Assembly (NCBI RefSeq): GCF_002940205.1
Contig: NZ_MDSK01000014.1
Coordinates: forward strand, 52,281 to 116,280
DNA: 64,000 bases
DNA from: Xanthomonas arboricola pv. guizotiae
Lineage (GTDB): Bacteria; Pseudomonadota; Gammaproteobacteria; Xanthomonadales; Xanthomonadaceae
Reading direction: 5' to 3'
Shown in pieces: positions 53,018 to 61,940 of the stretch; within the stretch, counting starts at the first letter, position 1; each line of letters starts with the position of its first letter. The position numbers and the translations under genes were made by a program. Under the pieces are notes generated by a model, which saw nothing but the letters and a program-made list of their open reading frames with translations, made no database searches and was not told where the DNA came from.

Positions 53018-53794
53018 TCAGATCCTGGGTTGAAGCATTGCAGCCACGGCCTTGTGGGCCTGCTCGGTCAGTTGTTGGCGATCCGGCGCATCCGGCCCGG
53101 TCACCGCGATCGGATCGCCGATCCGTACCCGGATGATGCCGGGACGCACCCTGAACACACCATCCACCGGCAGCACCTTGCCGCAGCCATCCAGCGCCAC
53201 AGGAACCACCTGCACGCCAGCATCGATAGCGGCCTGCAGTAGCCCGGCCTTGAATGGCAATAATGCGCCAGTACGGCTGCGCGTCCCTTCGGGAAACAGA
53301 CACAACTGCTTGCCCTCGCGCAGCAGCGCGGCAGCCTGCCGGCGCACCATCGCCCCGGCACGGCGGCTGTCGCGGTCCAGGAACAGCATGCCGGTGGCGC
53401 GCGCATACCAGTTCACGAACGGCACCTTGAGCATTTCGTCCTTGAGCAGGAAGCGCAGCGGCACCGGCAAGGCGTGGAACAACGCGCAGATATCGATGAT
53501 CGACTGGTGGTTGCTGACGAACAGATAGTTCCTGGACCAGTCCACGCGCTCGCGGCCTTCCACGATCACCGTGGCGCCGGCACCGCGAAACAGCACCGGC
53601 GCCCACATCCACGCGCCCATGCGCAGCAGGCGGTCGGTATCGCGCGTGATCGCCAGCAACGCCAGGGCGTAGACGATTCCGCCAGCGGTAAACGTCAGCG
53701 TAAAGGCCAGTTGCAGCAGATTGAACACGGCCCACGCCAGGCGCGACGGCATCCTTGCCAGCGGCATCTTTGTCTTGTCCCCGAAAATGTGCAC
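53018..53794 (-). CDS. PlsC-like 1-acylglycerol-3-phosphate acyltransferase (pigment cluster)
   Basis: A 258-residue PlsC-family enzyme. A membrane segment (LLQLAFTLTFTAGGIVYALA) is followed by catalytic VSNHQSIIDI (NHx4D), the acceptor-binding LFPEGTRSRTG and PVALDGCGKVLPV. In Xanthomonas an acyltransferase of the pigment cluster (XanB1 type) links the polyene to its lipid; which of the two acyltransferases here does so is not decidable. An internal ATG at 53749 region (MPSRLAW) is an alternative start. Confidence 0.85.
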   Translation of the reverse strand: MHIFGDKTKMPLARMPSRLAWAVFNLLQLAFTLTFTAGGIVYALALLAITRDTDRLLRMGAWMWAPVLFRGAGATVIVEGRERVDWSRNYLFVSNHQSIIDICALFHALPVPLRFLLKDEMLKVPFVNWYARATGMLFLDRDSRRAGAMVRRQAAALLREGKQLCLFPEGTRSRTGALLPFKAGLLQAAIDAGVQVVPVALDGCGKVLPVDGVFRVRPGIIRVRIGDPIAVTGPDAPDRQQLTEQAHKAVAAMLQPRI

Positions 53795-53820
53795 GTACGT
53801 CGCTGCCCCTGGCCACGCAC

Positions 53821-54567
53821 TCAGCGCAGCAGATCGCGCCAGAAGTCCGGCCCGAGCCGCGCCATCTGGCGCAAGAAGTCTGGCAGATTACGATAGGGGC
53901 GCTGTGGAAACCAGCGGCCGCGCAATAGATATTCGCCCACGAAGAACCCGCCAACCACCCCGTACGCCAGCAGATTGGCAAACAGCGATGCGCGCGCGTC
54001 GCTGATCGGCAGCGGCGAGGCATGGCCCAGTTGCGTCAGCACGCCACCGGGTTCGGCGCACAGGCCCAGCACCAGGTTGACCAGGGTCAGCGGGCACAGC
54101 AGCAGCGCCCAGGCCAGGGTGAGGCGGCGCGTGTAGCGGTACTGCTCCGGGGTGATCGGCATGCCGGCCTGGCGATACAGCCCTTCGACGATCCGCGTGA
54201 TCAACGGGGTGCGCCCACGGCGCAGGCTGCGGCCGAAGAACCAGGCAATCCAGCCGGTGAACACCACCGGCGGCGCGGCCAGCACCAGCATCGCGTACGG
54301 CGAGTGCCACAACGCGCTCAGGCCCAGCAGGGTCAGCACGGCCAGCGCCCAGGCCCAGGCCCGGCGCGCGACCATCGGTTCGATCAGCACCATCAGCACC
54401 AGCAAACCACCGGCGATGACGGCCAACTCCGGGCGATGGCTGGCGTTGGCCCAATGCGCCAGCGGCGAATACGCCACCGCCAGCAACACGCCCAGCCCCA
54501 GCACCCACGGGGGCGCATCGCCGGGCGCGGCGGTCGCAACCTCAGACGGTCTTGTTGGCTTCGACAT
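53821..54567 (-). CDS. Predicted inner-membrane protein of the pigment cluster
   Basis: A 248-residue protein with five to six predicted helices (e.g. WVLGLGVLLAVAYSPLAHW, LAVIAGGLLVLMVLIEPMV, AYGVVGGFFVGEYLLRGRW). A conserved-looking loop GRTPLITRIVEGLYRQAGMPITPEQYRYTR separates the middle helices. It has no enzymatic motif I recognise; membrane proteins of this kind (COG4648-like) are standard in aryl-polyene clusters. The ATG at 54567 overlaps the ACP stop by 26 bp, a strong sign of coupling. Confidence 0.78.
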   Translation of the reverse strand: MSKPTRPSEVATAAPGDAPPWVLGLGVLLAVAYSPLAHWANASHRPELAVIAGGLLVLMVLIEPMVARRAWAWALAVLTLLGLSALWHSPYAMLVLAAPPVVFTGWIAWFFGRSLRRGRTPLITRIVEGLYRQAGMPITPEQYRYTRRLTLAWALLLCPLTLVNLVLGLCAEPGGVLTQLGHASPLPISDARASLFANLLAYGVVGGFFVGEYLLRGRWFPQRPYRNLPDFLRQMARLGPDFWRDLLR

Positions 54568-54811
54568 GCGCCGACAATGCGCGCAGCGACGCGAAGATGC
54601 GACGGTTCTCGTCATTGTCCGAGCGCAGCTGGAAGCCATAGCGCTTGCTGATCGCCAGCGCCAGTTCCAGCGCGTCGATCGAATCCAGTCCCAGCCCGGT
54701 GTTGAACAACGGCGCCTCCGGGTCGATGTCGGCGGGCTGGACGTCTTCCAGGTTCAGGCTTTCGACCAGGAGTTCGGCCAGTTCACGTTCGGCAGCGGTT
54801 TGCGAGGACAT
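54542..54811 (-). CDS. xanC: Acyl carrier protein XanC
   Basis: An 89-residue acidic ACP. GLGLDSIDALELALAI contains the phosphopantetheine-attachment serine in the DS(I/L) motif; four helices are predicted. In Xanthomonas XanC receives 3-hydroxybenzoate from XanA2 and carries the growing polyene. It is the first gene of the leftward block running 54811 to 47125. The ATG at 54811 begins MSSQTAAERELAELLVESL, normal for ACPs; an open frame to 54889 is ignored. Confidence 0.88.
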   Translation of the reverse strand: MSSQTAAERELAELLVESLNLEDVQPADIDPEAPLFNTGLGLDSIDALELALAISKRYGFQLRSDNDENRRIFASLRALSAHVEANKTV

Positions 54812-55103
54812 CCAGAGAGCTTCCAGGTCAGGGGCGGGCGATAGATTCACAGCGAAATTGCAGAACAACCACCACAGCGGCGCAGACAACCGTCAGGTCG
54901 GCATCGGCGATGCTGCGGAGTACAGACAAGTGTACGTTGCCGGGCCGGCCGATTCCGAGCACCCGCCACGCCGACCGCGCAGGCCGTATTGCGAGGATGT
55001 CGATGGTTGTGCAACAGCGAGTCGGCGGCCGGCATACCTGTCCGGGCGGCCGGTCAGGCTATCATGACTGCATGACGCTCGCCCGCTGCAGGTTCGTTCC
55101 AGG

Positions 55104-56486
55104 ATGACTTCCACCGCTGTTGGCCCTACCCCGACCGCCAAGCCGGCAGCCGGGCCGGCTCCCGGACCCGAGTGCCCGGATGTCCTGATCATCGGCGGCG
55201 GGCCGGCGGGCTGCGCGGCCGCCATCGTCCTGGCCCAGCAGGGCTGGCAGGTGACCTTGCTGGAGAAGGCGCAGCATCCGCGCTTCCATATCGGCGAGTC
55301 GCTGCTGCCGATGAACATGCCGATCCTCGAACGCCTGGGCGTGTTGGAAGAGGTGCGCGGCATCGGCGTGCTCAAGCGCGGCGCGGACTTCCCCAACGAC
55401 AGCGGCGGCTACAACACCTTCCGCTTCTCGCATGCGCTGGAGGCCAAGGCCGATTTCGCCTTCCAGGTGCCGCGTGCGCAGTTCGACCAGATGCTGTTCG
55501 AACGCGCGCGCGCGGTGGGCGTGGATGCGCGCGACCAGGTCAAGGTCGACGCGGTGGAGTTCGACGGGCAGCAGCCGGTGCTGCAGGCGCAGGGCGTGGC
55601 GGGGATGCAGCAGTTCCGCCCGCGCTATCTGCTCGATGCCAGCGGCCGCGACACCTTCCTGGGCAACCGCCTCAAGCTCAAGCGCGCCAATGCCAGGCAT
55701 CAATCGGCCGCATTGTTCAGCCATTTCCGCGGCGTGACGCGCCGACCGGGCGAGGATGCCGGCAACATCAGCATCTACCGCCATGCGCACGGCTGGATGT
55801 GGCTGATCCCGTTGCCGGACGACATCATGAGCGTGGGCGCGGTCTGTTACCCGGAATACATGAAGACCCGCAAAGGCGACAGCGAAGGCTTCTTCATGTG
55901 CACGCTTGCGCTCAACACCGAGCTGAGCGCGCGCATGCTCGGCGCCGAACGCGTGGCCCCGGTGCATGCCACCGGCAATTACGCCTACGAATGCACGCGC
56001 ATGTCCGGCCCGCGCTGGTCGCTGCTGGGCGATGCCTACACCTTCGTCGACCCGATGTTTTCGTCGGGCGTGTTCCTGGCCATGCACAGCGCCGAGCGCG
56101 GCGCGGCGATGGTGGACCAGGCCCTGCGCATGCCGCAGCACGAGGCAAGACTGCAGCGCGCCTTGCAGCGCGAGCTCAAGCGCGGCGTGGACGAGTTCAA
56201 GTGGTTCATCTACCGCTTCACCTCGCCGACCATGCGCGCCCTGTTCGCGCAACCGCAGAACACCTGGCAGATCGAGCAAGCGGTGGTGGCGATGCTGGCC
56301 GGCGACGTGTTCGACAGCCCCAGGGTGCGCCTGCGCCTGCGCGCGTTCCGTGCCATCTATGCGCTGACCACCTTGTCGATGATGCCGCGCGCCTGGCAGT
56401 CCTGGCGCCAACGCCGACGTCAGGCCACGCTCGGCTTCGACGGCGACACCTTGCAACACGATACGCAACAACGAGATACGCGATGA
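55104..56486 (+). CDS. Flavin-dependent halogenase-family oxidoreductase (2)
   Basis: A 460-residue FAD enzyme. DVLIIGGGPAGCAAAIVLAQ binds FAD, FHIGESLLPMNMPILERL is the halogenase-superfamily second motif, GWMWLIPLPDD has WxWxIP, and LLGDAYTFVDPMFSSGVFLA closes the FAD site. A Thr/Ala/Pro-rich N-terminal tail of about 25 residues precedes the domain. It is a candidate for brominating the aryl ring or installing oxygen functions, with its paralogue at 45207. Its stop overlaps the xanB2 start (ATGA). Confidence 0.83.
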   Translation: MTSTAVGPTPTAKPAAGPAPGPECPDVLIIGGGPAGCAAAIVLAQQGWQVTLLEKAQHPRFHIGESLLPMNMPILERLGVLEEVRGIGVLKRGADFPNDSGGYNTFRFSHALEAKADFAFQVPRAQFDQMLFERARAVGVDARDQVKVDAVEFDGQQPVLQAQGVAGMQQFRPRYLLDASGRDTFLGNRLKLKRANARHQSAALFSHFRGVTRRPGEDAGNISIYRHAHGWMWLIPLPDDIMSVGAVCYPEYMKTRKGDSEGFFMCTLALNTELSARMLGAERVAPVHATGNYAYECTRMSGPRWSLLGDAYTFVDPMFSSGVFLAMHSAERGAAMVDQALRMPQHEARLQRALQRELKRGVDEFKWFIYRFTSPTMRALFAQPQNTWQIEQAVVAMLAGDVFDSPRVRLRLRAFRAIYALTTLSMMPRAWQSWRQRRRQATLGFDGDTLQHDTQQRDTR

Positions 56487-57490
56487 CCGCTTCCCAGGCC
56501 CAGACCACGCACCCTGTGCGCCATCCCCGCCTGCAGGTCGACTATGTCGATCAGACCGACCCATCGGCCTTGCTGGCCGACCCACAGGTGCTGGCCGTGT
56601 TCGGCTTCGGCACGGCGGCGCCGCGCCTGCACGACCCGCGCTACCTGCGCGTACCGCTGCAGCCGTATCAGGCCCACGTGCTGGAAGTGTGGCGCAGCGA
56701 TGCGGCGGTACACAGCGGCCGCGATGGCAACATCGCCTGGGCCAGCGACGGCCGCCTGCAGTTCGGCGTGATCGAAATCGACGAGCAGGATGTCGATATC
56801 GAAGCCGCCGCCGCCAGGGCCTATGCGGAAATCACCGCCTTCGTCACCGGCAGCCGGACTCCGCGCCTGCTGCGTATCTGGAACTATCTGGACGCCATCA
56901 CCCTGGGCAGCGGCGACCGCGAACGCTACCGGCAGTTCTGCGTGGGCCGTGCGCGCGGCCTGGGCGCCTTCGACAATGCGCAGCTGCCGGCCGCCACCGC
57001 GGTGGGACGCTGCGATGCCGAACGCATCATCCAGATCTACTGGCTGGCCGCCAGCGACGCCGGCACCCCGCTGGAAAACCCGCGCCAGGTCAGCGCCTAC
57101 AACTACCCGCGCCAATACGGCCCGCAACCGCCGAGTTTCGCGCGCGCCATGCTGCCGCCGGCCGGCAGCGACATGCCGCTGCTGCTGTCAGGCACCGCCG
57201 CCGTGGTCGGGCATGCCTCGATGCACACCGGCCAGTTGCTGGCGCAGCTGGAAGAGACCTTCGCCAACTTCGACGCCCTGCTTGGCGCCGCCCGCCAGCA
57301 CACCCCCGCGCTGCCCGCGCAGTTCGGCGCCGGTACCCGCCTGAAGGTCTACGTGCGCGAGCAGGACGACCTGCCCAAGGTCGCGCAGGCACTGGACGCC
57401 CGCTTCGGCGATGCGGTGCCGCGTCTGCTGCTGCACGCGGTGATCTGCCGCGACGAGCTGGCGGTGGAGATCGATGGGGTGCATGGGTGA
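56483..57490 (+). CDS. xanB2: Bifunctional chorismatase XanB2
   Basis: A 335-residue cytoplasmic enzyme of the FkbO/Hyg5-type chorismatase family, often annotated 'pteridine-dependent deoxygenase-like'. Motifs such as LLRIWNYLDAITLGSGDRERYRQFCVGRA and VSAYNYPRQYGPQPPSFARAM are family hallmarks. XanB2 cleaves chorismate to 3-hydroxybenzoate (xanthomonadin starter) and 4-hydroxybenzoate (ubiquinone precursor) plus pyruvate. It sits behind a halogenase-family gene and convergent to xanA2. The ATG at 56483 is coupled by overlap. Confidence 0.92.
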   Translation: MTASQAQTTHPVRHPRLQVDYVDQTDPSALLADPQVLAVFGFGTAAPRLHDPRYLRVPLQPYQAHVLEVWRSDAAVHSGRDGNIAWASDGRLQFGVIEIDEQDVDIEAAAARAYAEITAFVTGSRTPRLLRIWNYLDAITLGSGDRERYRQFCVGRARGLGAFDNAQLPAATAVGRCDAERIIQIYWLAASDAGTPLENPRQVSAYNYPRQYGPQPPSFARAMLPPAGSDMPLLLSGTAAVVGHASMHTGQLLAQLEETFANFDALLGAARQHTPALPAQFGAGTRLKVYVREQDDLPKVAQALDARFGDAVPRLLLHAVICRDELAVEIDGVHG

Positions 57491-57496
57491 GCGATT

Positions 57497-57520
57497 GCGG
57501 GCATCAGTACTGATGCCCGC
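57497..57520. terminator. Perfect palindrome between xanB2 and xanA2
   Basis: GCGGGCATCA-GTAC-TGATGCCCGC is a fully self-complementary 24-base stem, seven bases after the xanB2 stop and 42 before the end of the convergent xanA2 gene. It probably ends transcription from both sides; no T-run is present. Confidence 0.7.
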
Positions 57521-57561
57521 TGCAGCCACGCAGCGGCAATGCTCGGTGGCGAGGCCTGCGC

Positions 57562-58905
57562 TCAGCCGTTGAGCAAGCCCAGCACCACATCGCGTGGCAG
57601 CTTGCCGGTTTCGTTGCGTGGCAGGGCGGCGAGTTTGCGCAGGCGGCGCGGCAGGAACACCGGGTCGACGCCGACGCGCAGGGCGGCGAGGATCTGCGCT
57701 TCGTCCAGGGCCGGGGCGACCACCAGTGCGGCGATGCGGCCGACCGCCTGACCGGGCTCGGGTGCGAGCTGCACGATGGTGCCGTCGACGACGCCCGGGA
57801 TGGCCAGCAGGCGACGGGTCAGGTCGGCCAGCGAGGCGCGTTTGCCGGCGATTTCCAGCAGATCGGCCTGCCGGCCGCGCACCTGGAAACGGCCGTCGGC
57901 AGCCACGTCCATCATGTCGGCCAACAGCACCGGCGTGGCCAGATGCGGTGCGTGCACCAAGGTGCCTGCCGCCTGCGTTTCCAGGCGTACACCCGGCAGC
58001 GGTGTCCATGCCGCTTCCAGCGCAGTGCGGCGCACGGCGAACACGCAGGTTTCGGTGGACCCGAACATCTCGCGCACCTCGCCGCCAAACCGCGCTTCGG
58101 CGGCCGCGGCCACCTCCTGCGCCAGCGGCGCGGTGGCCGAGACGATGCCCACCAGCGGCGGCAACGCCACGCCGGATTCCACCAGCGCACGCAGGTGCAC
58201 CGGCGTGGTCACCAGCACGCGCGGGGCAGGAATGTCCGATAGCGCACGCGCCACATCGTCCGGGAAGAACGGGCGGCCGGCATGCACCGCAAGCTCGGTC
58301 ACCATCGGCAGCAGGACCGACAATTCCATGCCGTACATATGCTGCGGCGGCACCGTGGCGACCACGTGCGGCACCCCGTCGGTGTGCGCCCACAGGCTCT
58401 CCAGCGCGACCAGATCCTGGCGCGTGCTGGTCAGGAAGCTGCCCCAGGTCTTGCGGTTGGGCTGCGGGCTGCCGGTGCTGCCGGAGGTGAAGCCGATCGC
58501 CACCAGGGCGTCGTCGGCCAGCTGCGGGATCGGGCCTGCGGCCTGCGGCAATTCGGCCGGCAGTTGCCAATACCGCGGCGGCGCCAACTCCATTGCCAGA
58601 TCGCCCAGGCAATATGCATCGGCATGCCGCGCCTGCACTTCGCCGACCACGGCCGGCGCGCGTGAGGACGGCAGCAACGACACCTGCCCGCGCAGCGCGC
58701 ACGCATAGAACGCGACCATGAAGCGGTAGCGGTCTTCGCACAGATTCACCGCGTGGCGAGCGTCCGGCAGCTGCTGCGCCAGGCCGTGCACGTGTGCGAT
58801 GAAGGTGGCCAGATCGACCGCCTGCCCCGCGCGCCAGGCCAGCGGCCGGCCGGGCGCACCGACGGCCATCGGGTGGGAAAAGGCAGCAACAGGCAGGCTG
58901 GACAT
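57562..58905 (-). CDS. xanA2: 3-hydroxybenzoate:ACP ligase XanA2
   Basis: A 447-residue ANL-superfamily (AMP-forming) ligase. IGFTSGSTGSPQPNRKTWG is the ATP-binding P-loop (A3), EMFGSTETCVFAVRR the A5 region, and LPRNETGKLPRDV at the C terminus supplies the A10 lysine. XanA2 activates 3-hydroxybenzoate and loads it on XanC. The ATG at 58905 begins MSSLPVAAFSHPM. It is transcribed alone leftwards, convergent to xanB2. Confidence 0.9.
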   Translation of the reverse strand: MSSLPVAAFSHPMAVGAPGRPLAWRAGQAVDLATFIAHVHGLAQQLPDARHAVNLCEDRYRFMVAFYACALRGQVSLLPSSRAPAVVGEVQARHADAYCLGDLAMELAPPRYWQLPAELPQAAGPIPQLADDALVAIGFTSGSTGSPQPNRKTWGSFLTSTRQDLVALESLWAHTDGVPHVVATVPPQHMYGMELSVLLPMVTELAVHAGRPFFPDDVARALSDIPAPRVLVTTPVHLRALVESGVALPPLVGIVSATAPLAQEVAAAAEARFGGEVREMFGSTETCVFAVRRTALEAAWTPLPGVRLETQAAGTLVHAPHLATPVLLADMMDVAADGRFQVRGRQADLLEIAGKRASLADLTRRLLAIPGVVDGTIVQLAPEPGQAVGRIAALVVAPALDEAQILAALRVGVDPVFLPRRLRKLAALPRNETGKLPRDVVLGLLNG

Positions 58906-59261
58906 GGGAACCGACGATCGCAAAAGCGCGTTAGCTTGGCCGCCACCTGCCCTGCTGGCAAGTCGGGCGGTTTCCGGCTGGGTCACGAGGGCCGCGCTCG
59001 GGAACTTCGGCGAGGCCCGTGCGCCAGGCGCATTCCAGCTCATTGCAGCTGCGCATCGCAGCTGGAGTGCATTGGCCCGCAGGCGCGTCCGCAGCCTGCG
59101 GGCCAACGTGCGCTCACCTGCTTGTGGTCGCGTTCGCCACTGGCCCGTGCCTTGCCCGTCGATGACGCACTCGCCCAGCGCGCACATGACCTGTGGCCCA
59201 AGTCCCCGACGGAAGCGAGCTGCTAGGCTTGTGCGCTCCTCGTTGCGTGCAGTTGTTACCG
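58906..59261. other. Divergent intergenic region, no gene seen
   Basis: Between xanA2 and the S9 peptidase gene. It should contain both promoters. The leftward frame of xanA2 and the rightward frame of the peptidase stay open through parts of it, but no extra gene, repeat or strong hairpin stands out. Confidence 0.5.
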
Positions 59262-61631
59262 ATGCCCAGATTGTTGCCGCTGTCCTTGTTGTTGCTGGCT
59301 GTCACCGCGCATGCGCAATCCGCCACACCGCTCACCATCGAACAGGTGATGGCCGATCCGGACTGGATCGGGCCGTCGGTGGATCAGGCCTGGTGGCAGT
59401 GGGACGGCAAACAGGCGCAATACCTGCTCAAGCGCGACGGTTCCCCGGTACGCGACACCTATCGCCAGGGCGCCGGCGGCGGCGGCGCCGAACGCGTGGC
59501 CGACACTGCACGTGCCGGCCTGGATGCGGATGACCCGAGCTACGACGCGACCCGCCAACGCATGCTGTTCGCGCGCAATGGCGACATCTTCCTGCGCGAT
59601 TTGCGCTCCGGCGCGCTGACCCAGCTGACCCGCAGCAACGAGGTCGAATCGCGGCCGCAGTTCGCCAGCGACGGCGGCGCGATCTGGCGCGCTGGCAACA
59701 ACTGGTACCACTGGCGCGCCGACGGCGGCACCGCACAGGTGGCGGTGGTCAAGGCCGAGCGCGACCCCAACGCCGCTCCCAAGGCCGATGTGCTGCGCGA
59801 GCAGCAACTGGCCACGCTGGCCACCCTGCGCCGCGACAAGCAGCAACGCGACGCGCTGCGCACGCAGGAAGACGCCTGGCGCCGCGCCGATGCCACACGT
59901 GCGGCAGCGCCGGTGTACCTGGGCGATGAGGTGGAGATCGTCGACAGCGCGTTGTCGCCGGACGGCCGCCACCTGCTGGTGGTCACCCAGGCCAAGGGTG
60001 CCGAAGAGGGCCAGGCCGGCAAGATGCCCAAATACGTCACCGAATCCGGTTACGAGGAATTCCAGGAAGTGCGCACCCGCGTCGGTCGTAACGCACCGGT
60101 GGCGCACACGCTGTGGCTGGTGGATGTGGGCGCCGGCACTGCAAGACCGCTGTCCTTCGACAGCCTGCCAGGCATTGCCACCGACCCGCTGGCGGCGCTG
60201 CGCAAGGCCTCCAAGCGCGACGCCCTCAAGGGCAACCGCGCCGTGCGCGTGGAAAGCGACGGCGATGGCAGCGGGCCGTCAGTGCACTGGAGCGACGACG
60301 GCCGCAACGTGGCGGTGGAGATCCGCGCGGTGGACAACAAGGACCGCTGGATCGCCAGCGTGGACCTGGACAACGCCAAGCTGCAGCCGCGTCACCGCCT
60401 CAGCGACAGCGCCTGGATCAACTGGGACTTCAACGATTTCGGCTGGCTGCCCGACAACCGCACGCTGTGGCTGCTGTCGGAAGAATCCGGCTATTCGCAG
60501 CTGTACACGGTGGAAGGCAACGGCAAGCCGCGCCAGCGCACGCGCGGCAAGTGGGAAGTGTCGATGCCGGTGCCCAGCGCCGACGGCAGCAGCATGTTCT
60601 TCCTGTGCAACCAGAAATGGCCGGGCGATTACGAGGTGTGCAAGCTGGACCTGCGCAGCGACCAGCTCAGCGAAGTCACTGCGTTGAATGGCGTGGAAGG
60701 CTTCAGCCTGTCGCCGAACGGGCAGCAGTTGCTGGTGCGTTACTCAGGCAGCTACCTGCCACCGCAGCTGGCGGTGGTGCCGGCCGCAGGCGGCCAGGCG
60801 ACGCTGCTGACCGACACCCGCACGCCCGCGTTCAAGGCGCAGCCGTGGATCGCGCCGCAGTATGTGCAGGTACCGTCCAGGCATGGCGCCGGCACGGTCT
60901 GGGGCAAGTACTACGGGCCGCAGAACCCCGAGCCCGGCAAGCAATATCCGATCGTAATGTTCGTGCACGGCGCCGGCTATCTGCAAAACGTTTCCGAGCG
61001 CTACACGCCGTATTTCCGCGAGCAGATGTTCCACAACCTGCTGGTGCAGCAGGGCTACATCGTGCTGGATCTGGACTACCGCGCCTCCGAAGGCTACGGC
61101 CGCGACTGGCGCACGGCGATCTACCGCAACATGGGCCACCCGGAGCTGGAAGACTATCTGGACGGGCTGGAGTGGCTGGTGACGCAGAAGCAGGGCGACC
61201 GCGCGCGCGCCGGCATCTACGGCGGCTCATACGGCGGCTTCATGACCTACATGGCGCTGTTCCGCAGCCCCGGCACCTTCAAGGCCGGCGCGGCGCTGCG
61301 CCCGGTCGGCGACTGGATGCAATACAACCACGAGTACACCTCCAACATCCTCAACACGCCCGAGCTCGATCCCGACGCCTACAAGACCTCCTCGCCGATC
61401 AACTACGCCGACGGATTGCGCGACCATCTGCTGATCGCGCACGGCATGGTCGACGACAACGTGTTCTTCAAGGACTCGGTCGACATGACCCAGAAGTTGA
61501 TGGAACTGCACAAGGACAACTGGCAGGTGGCGCCGTATCCGCTGGAACGCCATGGCTTTACGCGTGCCGATTCGTGGCTGGACGAATACAAGCGCATCCT
61601 CAAGCTCTTCAACGAGCAGGTGAAGCCGTAA
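59262..61631 (+). CDS. Exported S9-family (DPP-IV-like) prolyl oligopeptidase
   Basis: A 789-residue serine peptidase. The ATG at 59262 starts a signal peptide (MPRLLPLSLLLLAVTAHAQS). Residues ~45-530 form a beta-propeller (DPP-IV N-terminal type), residues ~540-789 the alpha/beta hydrolase domain: GGSYGGFM with catalytic Ser656, HGMVDDNVFF with Asp, and PLERHGF with His. It cleaves dipeptides after Pro or Ala from peptide N termini, probably in the periplasm. Monocistronic, followed by a 12-bp hairpin. Confidence 0.9.
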   Translation: MPRLLPLSLLLLAVTAHAQSATPLTIEQVMADPDWIGPSVDQAWWQWDGKQAQYLLKRDGSPVRDTYRQGAGGGGAERVADTARAGLDADDPSYDATRQRMLFARNGDIFLRDLRSGALTQLTRSNEVESRPQFASDGGAIWRAGNNWYHWRADGGTAQVAVVKAERDPNAAPKADVLREQQLATLATLRRDKQQRDALRTQEDAWRRADATRAAAPVYLGDEVEIVDSALSPDGRHLLVVTQAKGAEEGQAGKMPKYVTESGYEEFQEVRTRVGRNAPVAHTLWLVDVGAGTARPLSFDSLPGIATDPLAALRKASKRDALKGNRAVRVESDGDGSGPSVHWSDDGRNVAVEIRAVDNKDRWIASVDLDNAKLQPRHRLSDSAWINWDFNDFGWLPDNRTLWLLSEESGYSQLYTVEGNGKPRQRTRGKWEVSMPVPSADGSSMFFLCNQKWPGDYEVCKLDLRSDQLSEVTALNGVEGFSLSPNGQQLLVRYSGSYLPPQLAVVPAAGGQATLLTDTRTPAFKAQPWIAPQYVQVPSRHGAGTVWGKYYGPQNPEPGKQYPIVMFVHGAGYLQNVSERYTPYFREQMFHNLLVQQGYIVLDLDYRASEGYGRDWRTAIYRNMGHPELEDYLDGLEWLVTQKQGDRARAGIYGGSYGGFMTYMALFRSPGTFKAGAALRPVGDWMQYNHEYTSNILNTPELDPDAYKTSSPINYADGLRDHLLIAHGMVDDNVFFKDSVDMTQKLMELHKDNWQVAPYPLERHGFTRADSWLDEYKRILKLFNEQVKP

Positions 61632-61644
61632 GCCATGCCGCTGC

Positions 61645-61675
61645 GGCCGGGCGATGGGTGCTGCATCGCCCGGCC
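61645..61675. terminator. Strong hairpin after the S9 peptidase gene
   Basis: GGCCGGGCGATG (61645-61656), loop GGTGCTG, CATCGCCCGGCC (61664-61675), 13 bases after the stop. It probably functions as a terminator without a T-run. The rest of the gap to 61940 shows no gene. Confidence 0.65.
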
Positions 61676-61940
61676 GGCGACATGGCGCGCAGCGCCAGCA
61701 TCCACGCGCTGCGGCAAACGACAGATCGCCCAGGTTGCACGCGTGATGCGCTGCTAGGTCACCCGTCGCCATGCATCACCCTGCCCGGCACTCACCTGCA
61801 CGTACGCAACTGGCCCTAAGCTTGGCGCAGGATCGGCAGATCGCTGGCGCATCGCGCTCCTTCTGCCGGCCCGCCGCCCGACCGGAGCGCCGCCGGCACC
61901 GCAGCGGTTTCCGATTCGCGGCGCGCAGAAGGTAATCGCG

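Larger units (their letters stand above)
42396..58905. other. Xanthomonadin (aryl polyene pigment) biosynthesis cluster
   Basis: Sixteen genes in several converging blocks provide every step expected for a brominated aryl-polyene ester: starter unit synthesis (XanB2) and activation (XanA2), carrier protein (XanC), ketosynthase pair, ketoreductase, two dehydratases, glycosyltransferase, three acyltransferase/membrane proteins, MMPL pump, LolA-like carrier and two flavin halogenase-type enzymes. Chorismate-derived 3-hydroxybenzoate as starter and XanA2/XanB2/XanC roles are established in Xanthomonas; assignments of the other genes are by family. Confidence 0.9.
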
